Assembly: GCF_009796765.1 (NCBI RefSeq)
Contig: NZ_CP047023.1
Coordinates: 2,339,501-2,403,500 of the forward strand
Origin: Paraglaciecola sp. L3A3
GTDB lineage: Bacteria; Pseudomonadota; Gammaproteobacteria; Enterobacterales; Alteromonadaceae
Reading direction: 5' to 3'
Length of the DNA: 64,000 nt
Part shown: piece by piece, positions 1 to 8,315 of the stretch
Layout: each line of letters begins with the position of its first letter
Numbering within the stretch: position 1 is the stretch's first letter
Notes under the pieces: generated by a model
What the model was told of the DNA's origin: nothing
Databases searched by the model: none
Seen by the model: only the letters and a program-made list of their open reading frames with translations
Position numbers and translations under genes: made by a program

Positions 1-259
1 TTTTTTGTATTAAGCTTACGTTATTTTGGTTAATATTAAGAATTATGAGAGTATTTGGTAACCTAGGATTTTGTTGGTCCCTTTTGTTTCAATTCATCTT
101 TAACTTAGCCTTTTCATACCTGATTGTGCATCGTTTACTAGTTAATTTGAAAATAATAAAGCCAATCTCTTAATTGAACACATATAGTTGTTGGGCAAAT
201 AAATATCTTATTGCTGTGAAGATATAATGCATTTGCAGCTGTTTTAAAGGTCAGTAGTC
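1..259. other. Leader region upstream of the ebo cluster
   Basis: No gene is seen in these 259 bases. The stretch is AT-rich and presumably carries the promoter of the ebo operon, but I cannot point to convincing -35/-10 elements. An AAAGG ribosome-binding site lies just before the ATG at 260. The preceding gene is outside the window. Confidence 0.4.
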
Positions 260-1414
260 ATGTCATTAGAAAATAATTCATCTATGCAGGTAATCACGCA
301 AGAATTCACCTTAAATTATCAATATTCCGTTTTGTTTACGCGCAATTGTTTTGATCTTCAAGACAATACTCTAATAAATTTAATCGATAATTTAACTGAG
401 TCACCTAAGTTATTAGCCATATTAGATGAAGGTGTTGATCAAGCTAATCCCGATTTAGCCGTCAGGATTGAACAATATTGTGAACATCATAATATTGAAA
501 GCTTACCGAGTATGATTGTACCGGCTGGGGAAGATTGTAAAAATGATGAAACTGTTATTGACGATATTTATCATGCAGTAGAAAAGTTTCAAATAGATCG
601 TCATTCTTATATTCTAGTTATTGGCGGCGGCGCGGTAGTCGACGCTGTCGGTTTTGCTGCCGCAACGGCTCATCGTGGAATTCGTTTAATCAGAATGCCG
701 TCTACAGTATTGGGACAAAATGATGCTGGTGTTGGGGTGAAAAACGCAGTGAATTATCACAAGCGTAAAAACTTTGTTGGCACTTTTGCACCACCTTTTG
801 CTGTAGTGAATGATTTTGATTTGTTAAATACCTTAAGCGCAAGGGACAAAAGAGCAGGCATAGCTGAAGCGGTAAAAGTGGCGTTAATTAAAGATCCTAC
901 TTTTTTTGCTGAACTTTACCAAAGCCGTTTTGCCTTAGCTGAATTTGAGGAAAAAGCCTCACAACATATGATTATCCAGTGTGCACAATTACATTTAGAT
1001 CATATTGCTACTTCTGGTGACCCCTTTGAGTTAGGTTCAGCTAGACCTTTGGATTTTGGTCATTGGTCAGCCCATAAATTAGAAGAATTAACGGCGAATG
1101 AAATACGCCATGGTGAAGCTGTGGCTATTGGCATTGCTCTTGATACTATTTATTCTTCTTTAAAAGGACACTTGTCTGTAGATAAAAAAGACCAAGTGAT
1201 TAATTTGTTAGTAGATGTTGGTTTTGTACTTAATCATGCTGTGTTAGAAAAATTGAACATTGTCAAAGCACTTGCTGAGTTTAAGGAACACTTAGGTGGT
1301 AACTTATGTATCACCTTGTTAAGTGATATTGGCAGTGGATTTGAAGTGAATGAAATAGATGAAAAAATTATGAGCCAAGCTTTGCAGCAATTAATGACAA
1401 TTGGTAGTTGTTAG
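260..1414 (+). CDS. eboD: EboD-like 3-dehydroquinate synthase family protein
   Basis: A 384-residue protein of the sugar-phosphate-cyclase / 3-dehydroquinate synthase fold. A nucleotide-binding GGGAVVD motif lies near residue 121. The expected metal ligands are present: the Glu of AEAVK near residue 203, the His residues of DFGHWSAH near 264-271 and the RHGEAVAIG motif near 283. True AroB is shorter and is not found beside a UbiA protein and a TatD protein, so the context points to EboD of the ebo/EDB cluster. It heads a six-gene operon and is followed at once by eboC. By homology it should be a cytoplasmic, NAD- and metal-dependent cyclase-like enzyme, but its substrate is unknown. The family assignment is strong; the reaction is inferred. 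Confidence 0.85.
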   Translation: MSLENNSSMQVITQEFTLNYQYSVLFTRNCFDLQDNTLINLIDNLTESPKLLAILDEGVDQANPDLAVRIEQYCEHHNIESLPSMIVPAGEDCKNDETVIDDIYHAVEKFQIDRHSYILVIGGGAVVDAVGFAAATAHRGIRLIRMPSTVLGQNDAGVGVKNAVNYHKRKNFVGTFAPPFAVVNDFDLLNTLSARDKRAGIAEAVKVALIKDPTFFAELYQSRFALAEFEEKASQHMIIQCAQLHLDHIATSGDPFELGSARPLDFGHWSAHKLEELTANEIRHGEAVAIGIALDTIYSSLKGHLSVDKKDQVINLLVDVGFVLNHAVLEKLNIVKALAEFKEHLGGNLCITLLSDIGSGFEVNEIDEKIMSQALQQLMTIGSC

Positions 1415-1417
1415 GTG

Positions 1418-2299
1418 ATGGCTAAATTAGTCAATTATCTAAAATTAGTTCGAGCACCAGCAGGATTTACAGCACTTTCTAACATCATAGCTGCGTCTGT
1501 GATCATGTCTGCTGGGCATCTAAGTATAAATGTTTTATATTTATTGGTCGCCAGTGTTTGTTTTTATTTTGCTGGTATGACTTTAAACGATTGTTTTGAT
1601 TATGCTGAAGATTTAGCCGAACGTCCTTCAAGACCTATTCCCAGTGGCGATATATCAATAAAACAAGCTTGGTTATTAGGTACTGGTTTGATGGCACTAG
1701 GTTTAATTATGGCTTTCTTACATAACAGTATATCTGGTTATGTGGGTATTGCTCTATGTCTCTCTATATTGGTTTATAATGGTTGGTTAAAAGAAGGACT
1801 TTTGGGTTCTTTTTGTATGGCATCTTGCCGTTATATTAATTGGTTGTTGGGTGCCAGTTTTGTTGCCTTATCAGCTAAGAGTTATCTAATTGCTGTACCG
1901 ATCTTTGCCTATATCACAGGGTTAACCTATCTAAGCAAACAAGAAACTACAGCTCAAAACAAAAATGCAATTTGGTTATGTGCGTTGGCTTTAGTGATTG
2001 TTTTGTTGTCTTGTTTGTACTTAATTCAATTTGAATTTGATCTAGCTGGTGTCCACAAATGGATTGCATTGGCATTAGTGGTAATATGGCTTGCTCTGAT
2101 GTTTAATAAATTAAAACAAGTGTTACAACATTTTTGTCCTGAGAATATTCAAAAAATGATTGTTTTTATGGTCATTGGTGTTATCCCATTAGATGCACTT
2201 TTGGTCGCAATTTCAGGGCATTATATCTTTGCTTTAGTGATTCTCGCTTTGCTGCCTCCTTGCCGCATTTTAAATAAACGCTTAAACGCTATAACTTGA
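1418..2299 (+). CDS. eboC: EboC-like UbiA family prenyltransferase
   Basis: An integral membrane protein of about 293 residues with eight or nine hydrophobic segments and an NDCFDYAEDLAERPSRPIP stretch near residue 58. This is the Mg-diphosphate-binding NDxxDxxxD motif of UbiA-type aromatic prenyltransferases. The family joins a polyprenyl diphosphate to an acceptor in the inner membrane; the acceptor here is unknown. A GTG three bases upstream (1415) directly follows the eboD stop, but the ATG at 1418 is the more usual choice. The near-zero spacing to eboD and 11 bases to eboA indicate cotranscription. Taken alone it could be called a generic UbiA protein; the neighbours make it EboC. Confidence 0.85.
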   Translation: MAKLVNYLKLVRAPAGFTALSNIIAASVIMSAGHLSINVLYLLVASVCFYFAGMTLNDCFDYAEDLAERPSRPIPSGDISIKQAWLLGTGLMALGLIMAFLHNSISGYVGIALCLSILVYNGWLKEGLLGSFCMASCRYINWLLGASFVALSAKSYLIAVPIFAYITGLTYLSKQETTAQNKNAIWLCALALVIVLLSCLYLIQFEFDLAGVHKWIALALVVIWLALMFNKLKQVLQHFCPENIQKMIVFMVIGVIPLDALLVAISGHYIFALVILALLPPCRILNKRLNAIT

Positions 2300-2310
2300 T
2301 TGATAAATAA

Positions 2311-3078
2311 ATGTATTTAACCCAACTTACCGATCTTATTTCCGCCAATTTATCAGCAAATGAGCAGCTTTGGTTTGACAATGCCATGAGTAGTCTTCAG
2401 CTAAGTACCGATCCTATTAATGATCTACTGGATATTTCTGTGGTGGTTAAACGTAAAATTCAATCAATTAATCAGATTGAAAATATTTTGTTGACCACTA
2501 CCGAAGTAAGTGATTTGTTGCGTATAGCTTTATTGTTACAGGTACTCACCAGTCATAATGAGCTAAGTGTCAGTACTGTAGTTAAAGGTTATTATCAAGC
2601 CGGGGATAGCAGTGAAAAGGCTGCTATTTTGCGAGGCCTTAATTTGATTGATTCAAAAGGAGAAGCGGTTGCCATTGCTGTAAGGGCAGGGCGCTGCAAT
2701 AGTTTAGATGAATTTACTGCACTTGCTTTGAATAATTCTTATGCTAGTGAACATTTTGAAGATTTAAATTTCAATCAATTGGTACTTAAAACTTTATTTT
2801 TAGGTTTACATATTGATACATTGTTAGGCTTGAATAAAAGATTGTCGGCTCAATTATCTAATATGTGTTTTTCTTATGTGGTTGAACAAGCTTTAGCAGA
2901 ACGAGTACCTTCAGCCACTATTTGGCTAGCTATTCGTTACTCAGACCTTACGTCTGAACATGAGAATATTTTTGTGCAATATGTTAAACATTTTGCAAGT
3001 AGAGACAACCAACATGCCGCTGCGATTAAAAGTTTAATTGTTAAGCAGTCTCTGTCGTTTTTAAATGAAGAATTATAA
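2311..3078 (+). CDS. eboA: EboA-like protein
   Basis: A soluble, Leu-rich, mostly alpha-helical protein of 255 residues with no signal peptide, membrane segment or catalytic motif that I recognise. Its position between the UbiA-like and TatD-like genes, its size and its helical character match EboA of the ebo/EDB cluster (EboA domain-containing protein). No biochemical role is established for the family to my knowledge. The assignment leans heavily on gene context, because the sequence is weakly conserved. The ribosome-binding site before the ATG is poor, which suggests translation coupled to eboC. Confidence 0.75.
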   Translation: MYLTQLTDLISANLSANEQLWFDNAMSSLQLSTDPINDLLDISVVVKRKIQSINQIENILLTTTEVSDLLRIALLLQVLTSHNELSVSTVVKGYYQAGDSSEKAAILRGLNLIDSKGEAVAIAVRAGRCNSLDEFTALALNNSYASEHFEDLNFNQLVLKTLFLGLHIDTLLGLNKRLSAQLSNMCFSYVVEQALAERVPSATIWLAIRYSDLTSEHENIFVQYVKHFASRDNQHAAAIKSLIVKQSLSFLNEEL

Positions 3079-3120
3079 ATCAACGAACACATTCAGTGGA
3101 ACGTTGGATAAAGGATAATA

Positions 3121-4008
3121 ATGATGAAATATTTTGACCCACATATTCATATGCTGGCACGGACCACTGATGATTACGAAAATATGGCCGCCGCCGGTAT
3201 TATTGGTGTAATCGAACCTGCTTTTTGGTTAGGTCAACCTCGTACTCAAGTTGGATCATTTATTGATTATTTTGATACCTTAATTGGTTGGGAACATTTT
3301 CGCGCGTCACAATTTGGCATCATGCATTTTTGTACTATGGGCTTAAACCCAAAAGAATCAAATGATGTAGAGCTAGCTGAAGCGGTAATGAAAATATTAC
3401 CTCGTTATTGTCAAAAAGATAATGTGGTTGGTGTCGGTGAAATTGGCTATGACGATATCACACCTGAAGAAGATAGATTTTTAGCTGAACAATTACAAAT
3501 GGCTAAAGAGTTGAACTTGCCAGTATTAATTCATACCCCACACAGAGACAAAGTATCGGGTACCAGAAGGACCTTAGATGTAATTAAGGAAAGTGGTATT
3601 GCAGAAGAAATGGTTTTAGTTGACCATTTAACCGAACAAACTTTACCGTTAGTGCTAGAAACTGATTGTTGGCGTGGGCATAGTATTTATCCGAATACTA
3701 AAATGTCTGAGCCTCGTATGGTGAAGTTATTGCAAGAATATGGCACTGATAAAATGATTATCAATAGTGCTGCTGACTGGGGCGTAAGTGATCCTTTGAA
3801 GGTTCCTAAAACAGCACAAGCTATGCTTGATGATGGTTTTAGCGAAGCTGACGTAGAAAAGGTGACTTTCAATAATCCGATTAATTTCTTTGCTCAAAGT
3901 GGTCGAATTTCTCTAGAAATGGTTAAAAAGCCTCTGATTGACCAAACTAAAACCTTTGAAGATAACAAGGTCTTACGTGGTCAAGAACCCATAGTAGAAA
4001 AAGGCTAA
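3121..4008 (+). CDS. eboB: EboB-like TatD family metal-dependent hydrolase
   Basis: A 295-residue TatD-type amidohydrolase-fold protein. It has the N-terminal HIH motif (FDPHIHM, residues 5-11), a GVGEIGYD motif near residue 106 supplying the bridging Glu, LIHTPHRD near 139, LVDHL near 165 and INSAADWG near 218 with the last metal-binding Asp. All metal ligands expected of a two-metal hydrolase are present. AAGGATAAT precedes tandem ATGs at 3121 and 3124. Known relatives are DNases or deacylases, but the ebo member is thought to act on a small metabolite. It sits mid-operon, 8 bases before eboE. Confidence 0.85.
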   Translation: MMKYFDPHIHMLARTTDDYENMAAAGIIGVIEPAFWLGQPRTQVGSFIDYFDTLIGWEHFRASQFGIMHFCTMGLNPKESNDVELAEAVMKILPRYCQKDNVVGVGEIGYDDITPEEDRFLAEQLQMAKELNLPVLIHTPHRDKVSGTRRTLDVIKESGIAEEMVLVDHLTEQTLPLVLETDCWRGHSIYPNTKMSEPRMVKLLQEYGTDKMIINSAADWGVSDPLKVPKTAQAMLDDGFSEADVEKVTFNNPINFFAQSGRISLEMVKKPLIDQTKTFEDNKVLRGQEPIVEKG

Positions 4009-4016
4009 ACATTAGC

Positions 4017-5234
4017 ATGACATATTCGTTAAATAATCTGGCCTATTGCAGTAATGTGCATCCTGGGGAAGATGTTGAAGCTGTCATCCAGAATATCCAA
4101 ACACATTTTGTCGCTGTAAAACAGCGACGAAATCTGCAAGATATGGCTTCAGGGCTATGGTTGTCTTATAAAGCGGCTAATGCCTTACGAGCAAAACCAG
4201 CCTTATTTAATCGTTTTAAACAGGTGTTAAAAGAAAGTGGCTTACGTTTAACCAGCTTAAATGGTTTTCCATTCGGTGATTTTCACCAAGCGGTTGTTAA
4301 ACAAAATGTTTATTTGCCTACTTGGGCTGATAGACAAAGACTTGAATATACGCAGTCTTTAGCTGAAATTTTGGCCAGTTGTTTGCCTAGTGATGAAAAC
4401 AAAGGAGCTATTTCAACTTTGCCTTTAGCCTATGCTGCTGATTGGTCTGACGCTCAGCAACAAATGGCAATATCTCAGTTTATTCACTTGGCTAATTTTT
4501 TAGCGGAGCTAGAACAACAAACCAATAAACAAATTGTTATTTGTATTGAAATGGAACCCGATTGTGTTTTACAACACACTGAACAGTTAACCGGTTTTTT
4601 TATTCAACAATTATTACCTGCTGCTGAGCAAATAGGTGTGACTAAAGAGACCATTTTACGTTACATCGGTTGTTGTTATGACACTTGCCATCAAGCTGTT
4701 ATGGGCGAAAACATCACTGAGTCTTTACAACAAATTACCTACAGTGGTATTCAGATTGGTAAAATTCAAATCTCTAATGCTATACAAGCTAATATCGATT
4801 CGATAGAGCAGGTTCAGCAGTTAACAGAATTGTTTGCTGATAAAAAGTTTCTTCATCAAACCAAAGTGTTTATCAACAATGAATTAGTTGAAGAATTAGC
4901 GGATTTAAGCTTTGAGCAATTAGAGCAAGCTAGAGAACGTAAAACGAATGAAGATCTTCATTCTATTACAGCGACCATTCATTATCATATACCAGTGAAT
5001 CAAAACGCGGCGGATTTACCTTTATCATTTGTTTCTGCTACCCAAGGTGCCATTTTACAAACTCTGGATTTTTTACAAACTCATCAGCAATATCGTCCAT
5101 TCTTGGAAATTGAAACTTATACATGGCTGAATTTTTTGCAACAAGAAATTGATAAAAATGCCAGTTTACACGCAGGTTTTGCCGCAGAATTTAGTTGGTT
5201 AGAGCAAGCTTTATTACAGCGCAATATGCTGTAA
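4017..5234 (+). CDS. eboE: EboE-like metabolite traffic protein, xylose-isomerase-like TIM barrel
   Basis: A 405-residue cytoplasmic protein of the AP-endonuclease-2 / xylose isomerase-like TIM-barrel type. Candidate metal ligands are the Glu in CIEMEPDC near residue 180 and the Asp/His of CYDTCHQ near 222-226, at places where this fold normally has them. No signal peptide or membrane segment is seen. Gene order and length match EboE (metabolite traffic protein). In cyanobacteria the ebo genes are reported to be needed for moving a scytonemin precursor to the periplasm; whether this applies here is unknown. The gene starts 8 bases after eboB. Confidence 0.8.
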   Translation: MTYSLNNLAYCSNVHPGEDVEAVIQNIQTHFVAVKQRRNLQDMASGLWLSYKAANALRAKPALFNRFKQVLKESGLRLTSLNGFPFGDFHQAVVKQNVYLPTWADRQRLEYTQSLAEILASCLPSDENKGAISTLPLAYAADWSDAQQQMAISQFIHLANFLAELEQQTNKQIVICIEMEPDCVLQHTEQLTGFFIQQLLPAAEQIGVTKETILRYIGCCYDTCHQAVMGENITESLQQITYSGIQIGKIQISNAIQANIDSIEQVQQLTELFADKKFLHQTKVFINNELVEELADLSFEQLEQARERKTNEDLHSITATIHYHIPVNQNAADLPLSFVSATQGAILQTLDFLQTHQQYRPFLEIETYTWLNFLQQEIDKNASLHAGFAAEFSWLEQALLQRNML

Positions 5235-5292
5235 TTTTTATCACAATTTTTACACATCCGTTATATCTCAAATTTAAGGTTGAAAGTATTAA

Positions 5293-6693
5293 ATGTCTTC
5301 TCCATTAGTGATTTTAAATGTTGTTGGCCTTAGCCCTTATATGATTGGGGATAACACCCCAAATATTAATCGACTACTTAACCAAGGTTATCAAAATCAA
5401 GCTCTAGGTGTTGAGTTTCCTGCTGTCACTACCACTGCACAATCAGCTATGGTCACAGGCAAACAAGCGAAAGAGCACGGCATAGTGGGCAATGGATGGT
5501 ATTTTCATGAACTTGCTGAAGTAGGGTTTTGGAAACAAGCTAACCAATTAGTGCAAAGCGAAAAAGTTTGGGATGTGCTAAAACGAAACAAACCTGAATT
5601 AAAAGTATCTAAATTATTTTGGTGGTACAACATGTACGCCAATGTCGATAATAGTATGACACCTAGGCCTCATTATTTGGCTGATGGGAATAAAATATTC
5701 GATCTTTACTCATCACCCACGGGTTTACACCAACAAATAGAAACAGAAATTGGTAAATTTCCATTTTTTAGTTTTTGGGGACCTAAAGCCGGTATTGCTG
5801 CTAGTCAATGGATAGCCGATGCAGCTAGCATAGAATTTAAGTTAAATAAGCCTGATCTACAATTAGTCTATTTACCTCATCTAGATTATTGCTTACAAAA
5901 GTTTGGCCCTAATGGCGACAGTATTCCTAATGAAATTCAAGCGATAGATAAAATTATTGGTGAAATGGTTAATCGATATTCTGATGACACTGAATTTATG
6001 ATTGTTTCAGAATACGGGATTACCGCAGTAGATAAACCTGTTCATATCAACAAAATATTACGTGAAAAAGATTACATTAAAGTACGTGAGACCTTAGTTG
6101 ACAGTGGGGCATATAAAAATAAAACCATCGAAAATATGGATTGTGCTGCTTCAATTGCTTTTGCTGTTGCCGATCATCAATGTGCACACGTATACGTGAA
6201 TGATAAAACTCAGTTAGCAAGCATTAAAGATTTACTACTGAATACTGACGGCATTGAGCAAGTATTAGATAAACAAGAACAACAAAAATATGGTCTAGAA
6301 CACAGTCGTAGTGGAGACTTAGTGGCGATTAGCCAAGCTAACGCCTGGTTTACCTATTACTTCTGGTTAGACGACAACAAAGCACCAGAATTTGCTCGCA
6401 CAGTAGATATTCATCGAAAAGTAGGTTATGACCCAGTAGAAATGTTTGTGGATCCAAAGTTTAAATTACCATTATGGCAAGTGGCTAAACGGGTAATAAA
6501 GAAAAAATTTGGCTTTAGATACTTGATGGACGTGATCCCCCTTGATCCTAGCCTTGTAAAAGGTAGTCATGGACGTATTACAGATGATGCGAATAAAGGT
6601 GCAATATTGATTTCTAAGGCTGAAAAAGTTGAACAAGGAAAACAATACCAACAAACTGATGTATTTCAGTTAATTCTGTCGCACTTTAAATAA
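5293..6693 (+). CDS. eboF: EboF-like nucleotide pyrophosphatase/phosphodiesterase family protein
   Basis: A 466-residue alkaline-phosphatase-superfamily protein without a signal peptide. Near residues 43-55 it has AVTTTAQSAMVTGK, which supplies the nucleophilic Thr and the following metal site. PHLDYCLQKFGP near 197 and GSHG near 423 are the other metal-binding stretches. Where most NPP enzymes have S-D-H-G, this one reads SEYGI near residue 237, so one metal site is altered; this may be normal for the ebo branch. It is the last gene of the operon and is followed by a strong hairpin. The substrate is unknown, but a phosphate diester or phosphorylated isoprenoid intermediate would fit its UbiA partner. 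Confidence 0.82.
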   Translation: MSSPLVILNVVGLSPYMIGDNTPNINRLLNQGYQNQALGVEFPAVTTTAQSAMVTGKQAKEHGIVGNGWYFHELAEVGFWKQANQLVQSEKVWDVLKRNKPELKVSKLFWWYNMYANVDNSMTPRPHYLADGNKIFDLYSSPTGLHQQIETEIGKFPFFSFWGPKAGIAASQWIADAASIEFKLNKPDLQLVYLPHLDYCLQKFGPNGDSIPNEIQAIDKIIGEMVNRYSDDTEFMIVSEYGITAVDKPVHINKILREKDYIKVRETLVDSGAYKNKTIENMDCAASIAFAVADHQCAHVYVNDKTQLASIKDLLLNTDGIEQVLDKQEQQKYGLEHSRSGDLVAISQANAWFTYYFWLDDNKAPEFARTVDIHRKVGYDPVEMFVDPKFKLPLWQVAKRVIKKKFGFRYLMDVIPLDPSLVKGSHGRITDDANKGAILISKAEKVEQGKQYQQTDVFQLILSHFK

Positions 6694-6713
6694 CCTTTCT
6701 TTTAAATCTCTTC

Positions 6714-6755
6714 GAAACGAGCTTTACAATACTTGTAAAGCTCGTTTCTTGTTAT
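6714..6755 (+). terminator. Hairpin terminator after the ebo operon
   Basis: A perfect 16-bp inverted repeat (6714-6729 with 6733-6748) has a three-base TAC loop and is followed by TTGTT. It lies 20 bases after the eboF stop and separates the operon from the sigma-factor gene. The U-run is short, so it may act partly as an mRNA-stabilising hairpin. Confidence 0.7.
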
Positions 6756-6875
6756 GCTCATTTTTATCTTGGTTTTTAATCTAAATTATACCAATCCATA
6801 TTGATATTAAATGAACCTCTTCAAGTTTCTAACCGTCTTCTGAGTAACAAACACACAGTTCAATAAGGAAAATAG

Positions 6876-7442
6876 TTGAAAAATCAGGCCGAAGAATACT
6901 TATTAGTCATGGCTGCTCAAAAGGGTAACCACGATGCTTTTAGAGTACTTTTTCAGCACCATCAACCAGGATTAATACGCTTTGCTTATAAACTTTCAAA
7001 TGACCAAGAAGTTGCGAAAGACGCCAGCCAAGATGTGTGGATTAAAACAGCTAAAACTTTATATAAATTAAACGATCCTAAAGCCTTTAAAAGCTGGATA
7101 TATAGGGCCGTTCGATGGCGAACATTAGATTTGATTCGGCAAAAGCAAAGACAAAATAACATGTTCGAACATGGTGTTGAACAACAAGAATTAGAGAACA
7201 ATACAGTCAATACCTCGCAACCAGATTCAGTGGAGACTGATAAAAGTGCTTTAATTGCGGCTATTGATACCTTAGCAAGAATAGAGAGACAGATGATACA
7301 TCTGTTTTATTTAGATGATATGGCGGTGGCAGAAATCAGCATAGTGTTAGATATTCCAGTGGGCACAGTCAAGTCTAGGCTGAATCGAGCTAGGCAGCAG
7401 TTAAAACAAAAATTGGAGAATGATGAAGATGAATATAGATGA
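6876..7442 (+). CDS. ECF-type RNA polymerase sigma factor
   Basis: A 188-residue sigma-70 family protein. Region 2 spans about residues 10-90 (LIRFAYKLSNDQEVAKDASQ, then WIYRAVRWRTLDLIRQKQRQ), followed by a variable acidic linker. Region 4 spans about 125-180 with the helix-turn-helix VAEISIVLDIPVGTVKSRLN. Regions 1 and 3 are absent, as in extracytoplasmic-function sigma factors. The TTG start follows AAGGAAAA by five bases. It overlaps the next gene, a small membrane protein, by 23 bases. That partner has no obvious anti-sigma domain, so how the sigma factor is controlled is unclear. Its target promoters cannot be read from here. Confidence 0.9.
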   Translation: MKNQAEEYLLVMAAQKGNHDAFRVLFQHHQPGLIRFAYKLSNDQEVAKDASQDVWIKTAKTLYKLNDPKAFKSWIYRAVRWRTLDLIRQKQRQNNMFEHGVEQQELENNTVNTSQPDSVETDKSALIAAIDTLARIERQMIHLFYLDDMAVAEISIVLDIPVGTVKSRLNRARQQLKQKLENDEDEYR

Positions 7443-7800
7443 AAAAATTAAAAAAGAACTAAGCGATCAAGCATTAGAAATAGACTCTATTTTAGCCGAA
7501 GAAAAAGGCATAACTGATTTTGTATTGGGCTCTGTGCGAAGTAGTTTAAAGGGCTGGTTTATCTTGGTTAATATAGTGATTTTACTGGTTTCTGTCGTTT
7601 TAGTATGGAGCGGATATGAGTTTTTCACCGCACAAGATACTCAACAACAAATATTTTGGGGCGTGTGCTTTATCGCGACTCTTATTGTACAAGTAGCGGG
7701 TAAACAATGGATTTGGGCTGAAATGAGTCGAGCATCAACCATCCGAGAAATTAAACGGCTCGAATTATCCATGCAAAGGCATTTTGATAACTTGAAATAG
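7420..7800 (+). CDS. Small membrane protein paired with the ECF sigma factor
   Basis: A 126-residue protein with a charged N-terminal region and two transmembrane helices (about residues 45-65 and 78-98). A basic C-terminal helix containing REIKRLELSMQRH follows. It resembles, from memory, small proteins of DUF6768 that follow sigma-factor genes; I cannot confirm this. The gene overlaps the sigma-factor gene by 23 bases, which implies translational coupling. In-frame ATGs at 7420, 7423 and 7429 are possible; GGAG at 7415-7418 suits the later ones best. It could be an unconventional membrane anti-sigma factor, but it has no zinc-binding HxxxCxxC motif, so this is only inference from position. 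Confidence 0.7.
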   Translation: MMKMNIDEKIKKELSDQALEIDSILAEEKGITDFVLGSVRSSLKGWFILVNIVILLVSVVLVWSGYEFFTAQDTQQQIFWGVCFIATLIVQVAGKQWIWAEMSRASTIREIKRLELSMQRHFDNLK

Positions 7801-7805
7801 TTAAA

Positions 7806-8040
7806 TAACCTGAATACTGGATAAGCCGAACCTCTCGGTAACGCTCTTTTTGTGCCTAGCGGCGTTGGATTGCCTAGCAATAACACGTTATTACGTACGA
7901 CAATCCGCCTTGCTATCCACGAAAAATTTCGTCACCGAGTGAGCATTCAGGTTGATAAATTTGAATAAATATTTATAAGTTATTGAATTGAAAGGATAAT
8001 ATTTAAGTTGAACGATGCTTCTTATCCAGAACTCAGGTTA
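7806..8040. mobile_element. MITE-like element, copy 1
   Basis: A 235-bp non-coding element. Its left end TAACCTGAATACTGGATAAG pairs with its right end CTTATCCAGAACTCAGGTTA (18 of 20 positions complementary). If the ends are taken as CCTGA...TCAGG, the flanks carry a 7-bp direct repeat TTAAATA (7801-7807 and 8038-8044), which could be a target-site duplication. The left half is strongly similar to copy 2, sharing TTAGCGGCGTTGGAT-like, ATTACGTACGA and AATTTCGTCA blocks. No transposase is encoded. It could instead be an ERIC/REP-like structured intergenic repeat. Confidence 0.65.
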
Positions 8041-8083
8041 AATACTTACGTATAGGCTGTTTTATAGAAACAGTCTTTATTGC

Positions 8084-8315
8084 TAAGCCTGAGCTCGGGA
8101 TAAGCCGAGCCTCGATAACGCTATTTTTGCGCTTAGCGGCGTTGGATTTCCAGTAAAAGCCCGCTATTACGTACGAAAAACCTCCTTGCTATACACGAAG
8201 AATTTCGTCATCGTATAAACCTTAATCCAAATATAACTGAGGGCTTATTTTTAAGTGTTTGAATTATTTATAAAATTTAATTTGAAACGACATTCATTAT
8301 CCCGAGTTCAGGTTA
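8084..8315. mobile_element. MITE-like element, copy 2
   Basis: A second, diverged copy of the preceding element, about 232 bp long and in the same orientation. Its inverted ends are CCTGAGCTCGGGATAA (8088-8103) and TTATCCCGAGTTCAGG (8297-8312), matching at 15 of 16 positions. Internal blocks are shared with copy 1, including GATAAGCCGA, TAGCGGCGTTGGAT, TTACGTACGA and CCTTGCTAT. Its right end overlaps the 3' end of the lyase-like gene on the minus strand and supplies that gene's stop codon (8313-8315). No flanking duplication is visible. Confidence 0.62.

Noticed and set aside
260..1414. Housekeeping 3-dehydroquinate synthase (aroB)
   Set aside because: The neighbours are ebo genes rather than aroK, the chain is longer than AroB, and the His motif is altered (GHWSAH).
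6786..6815. TATACCAATCCATATTGATATTA before the sigma-factor gene and a similar ATACCAACTCCATTAATACT at 63301, considered as a repeat family
   Set aside because: Similarity is short and imperfect; such sequences are common in Alteromonadales intergenic DNA and I could not define element ends.
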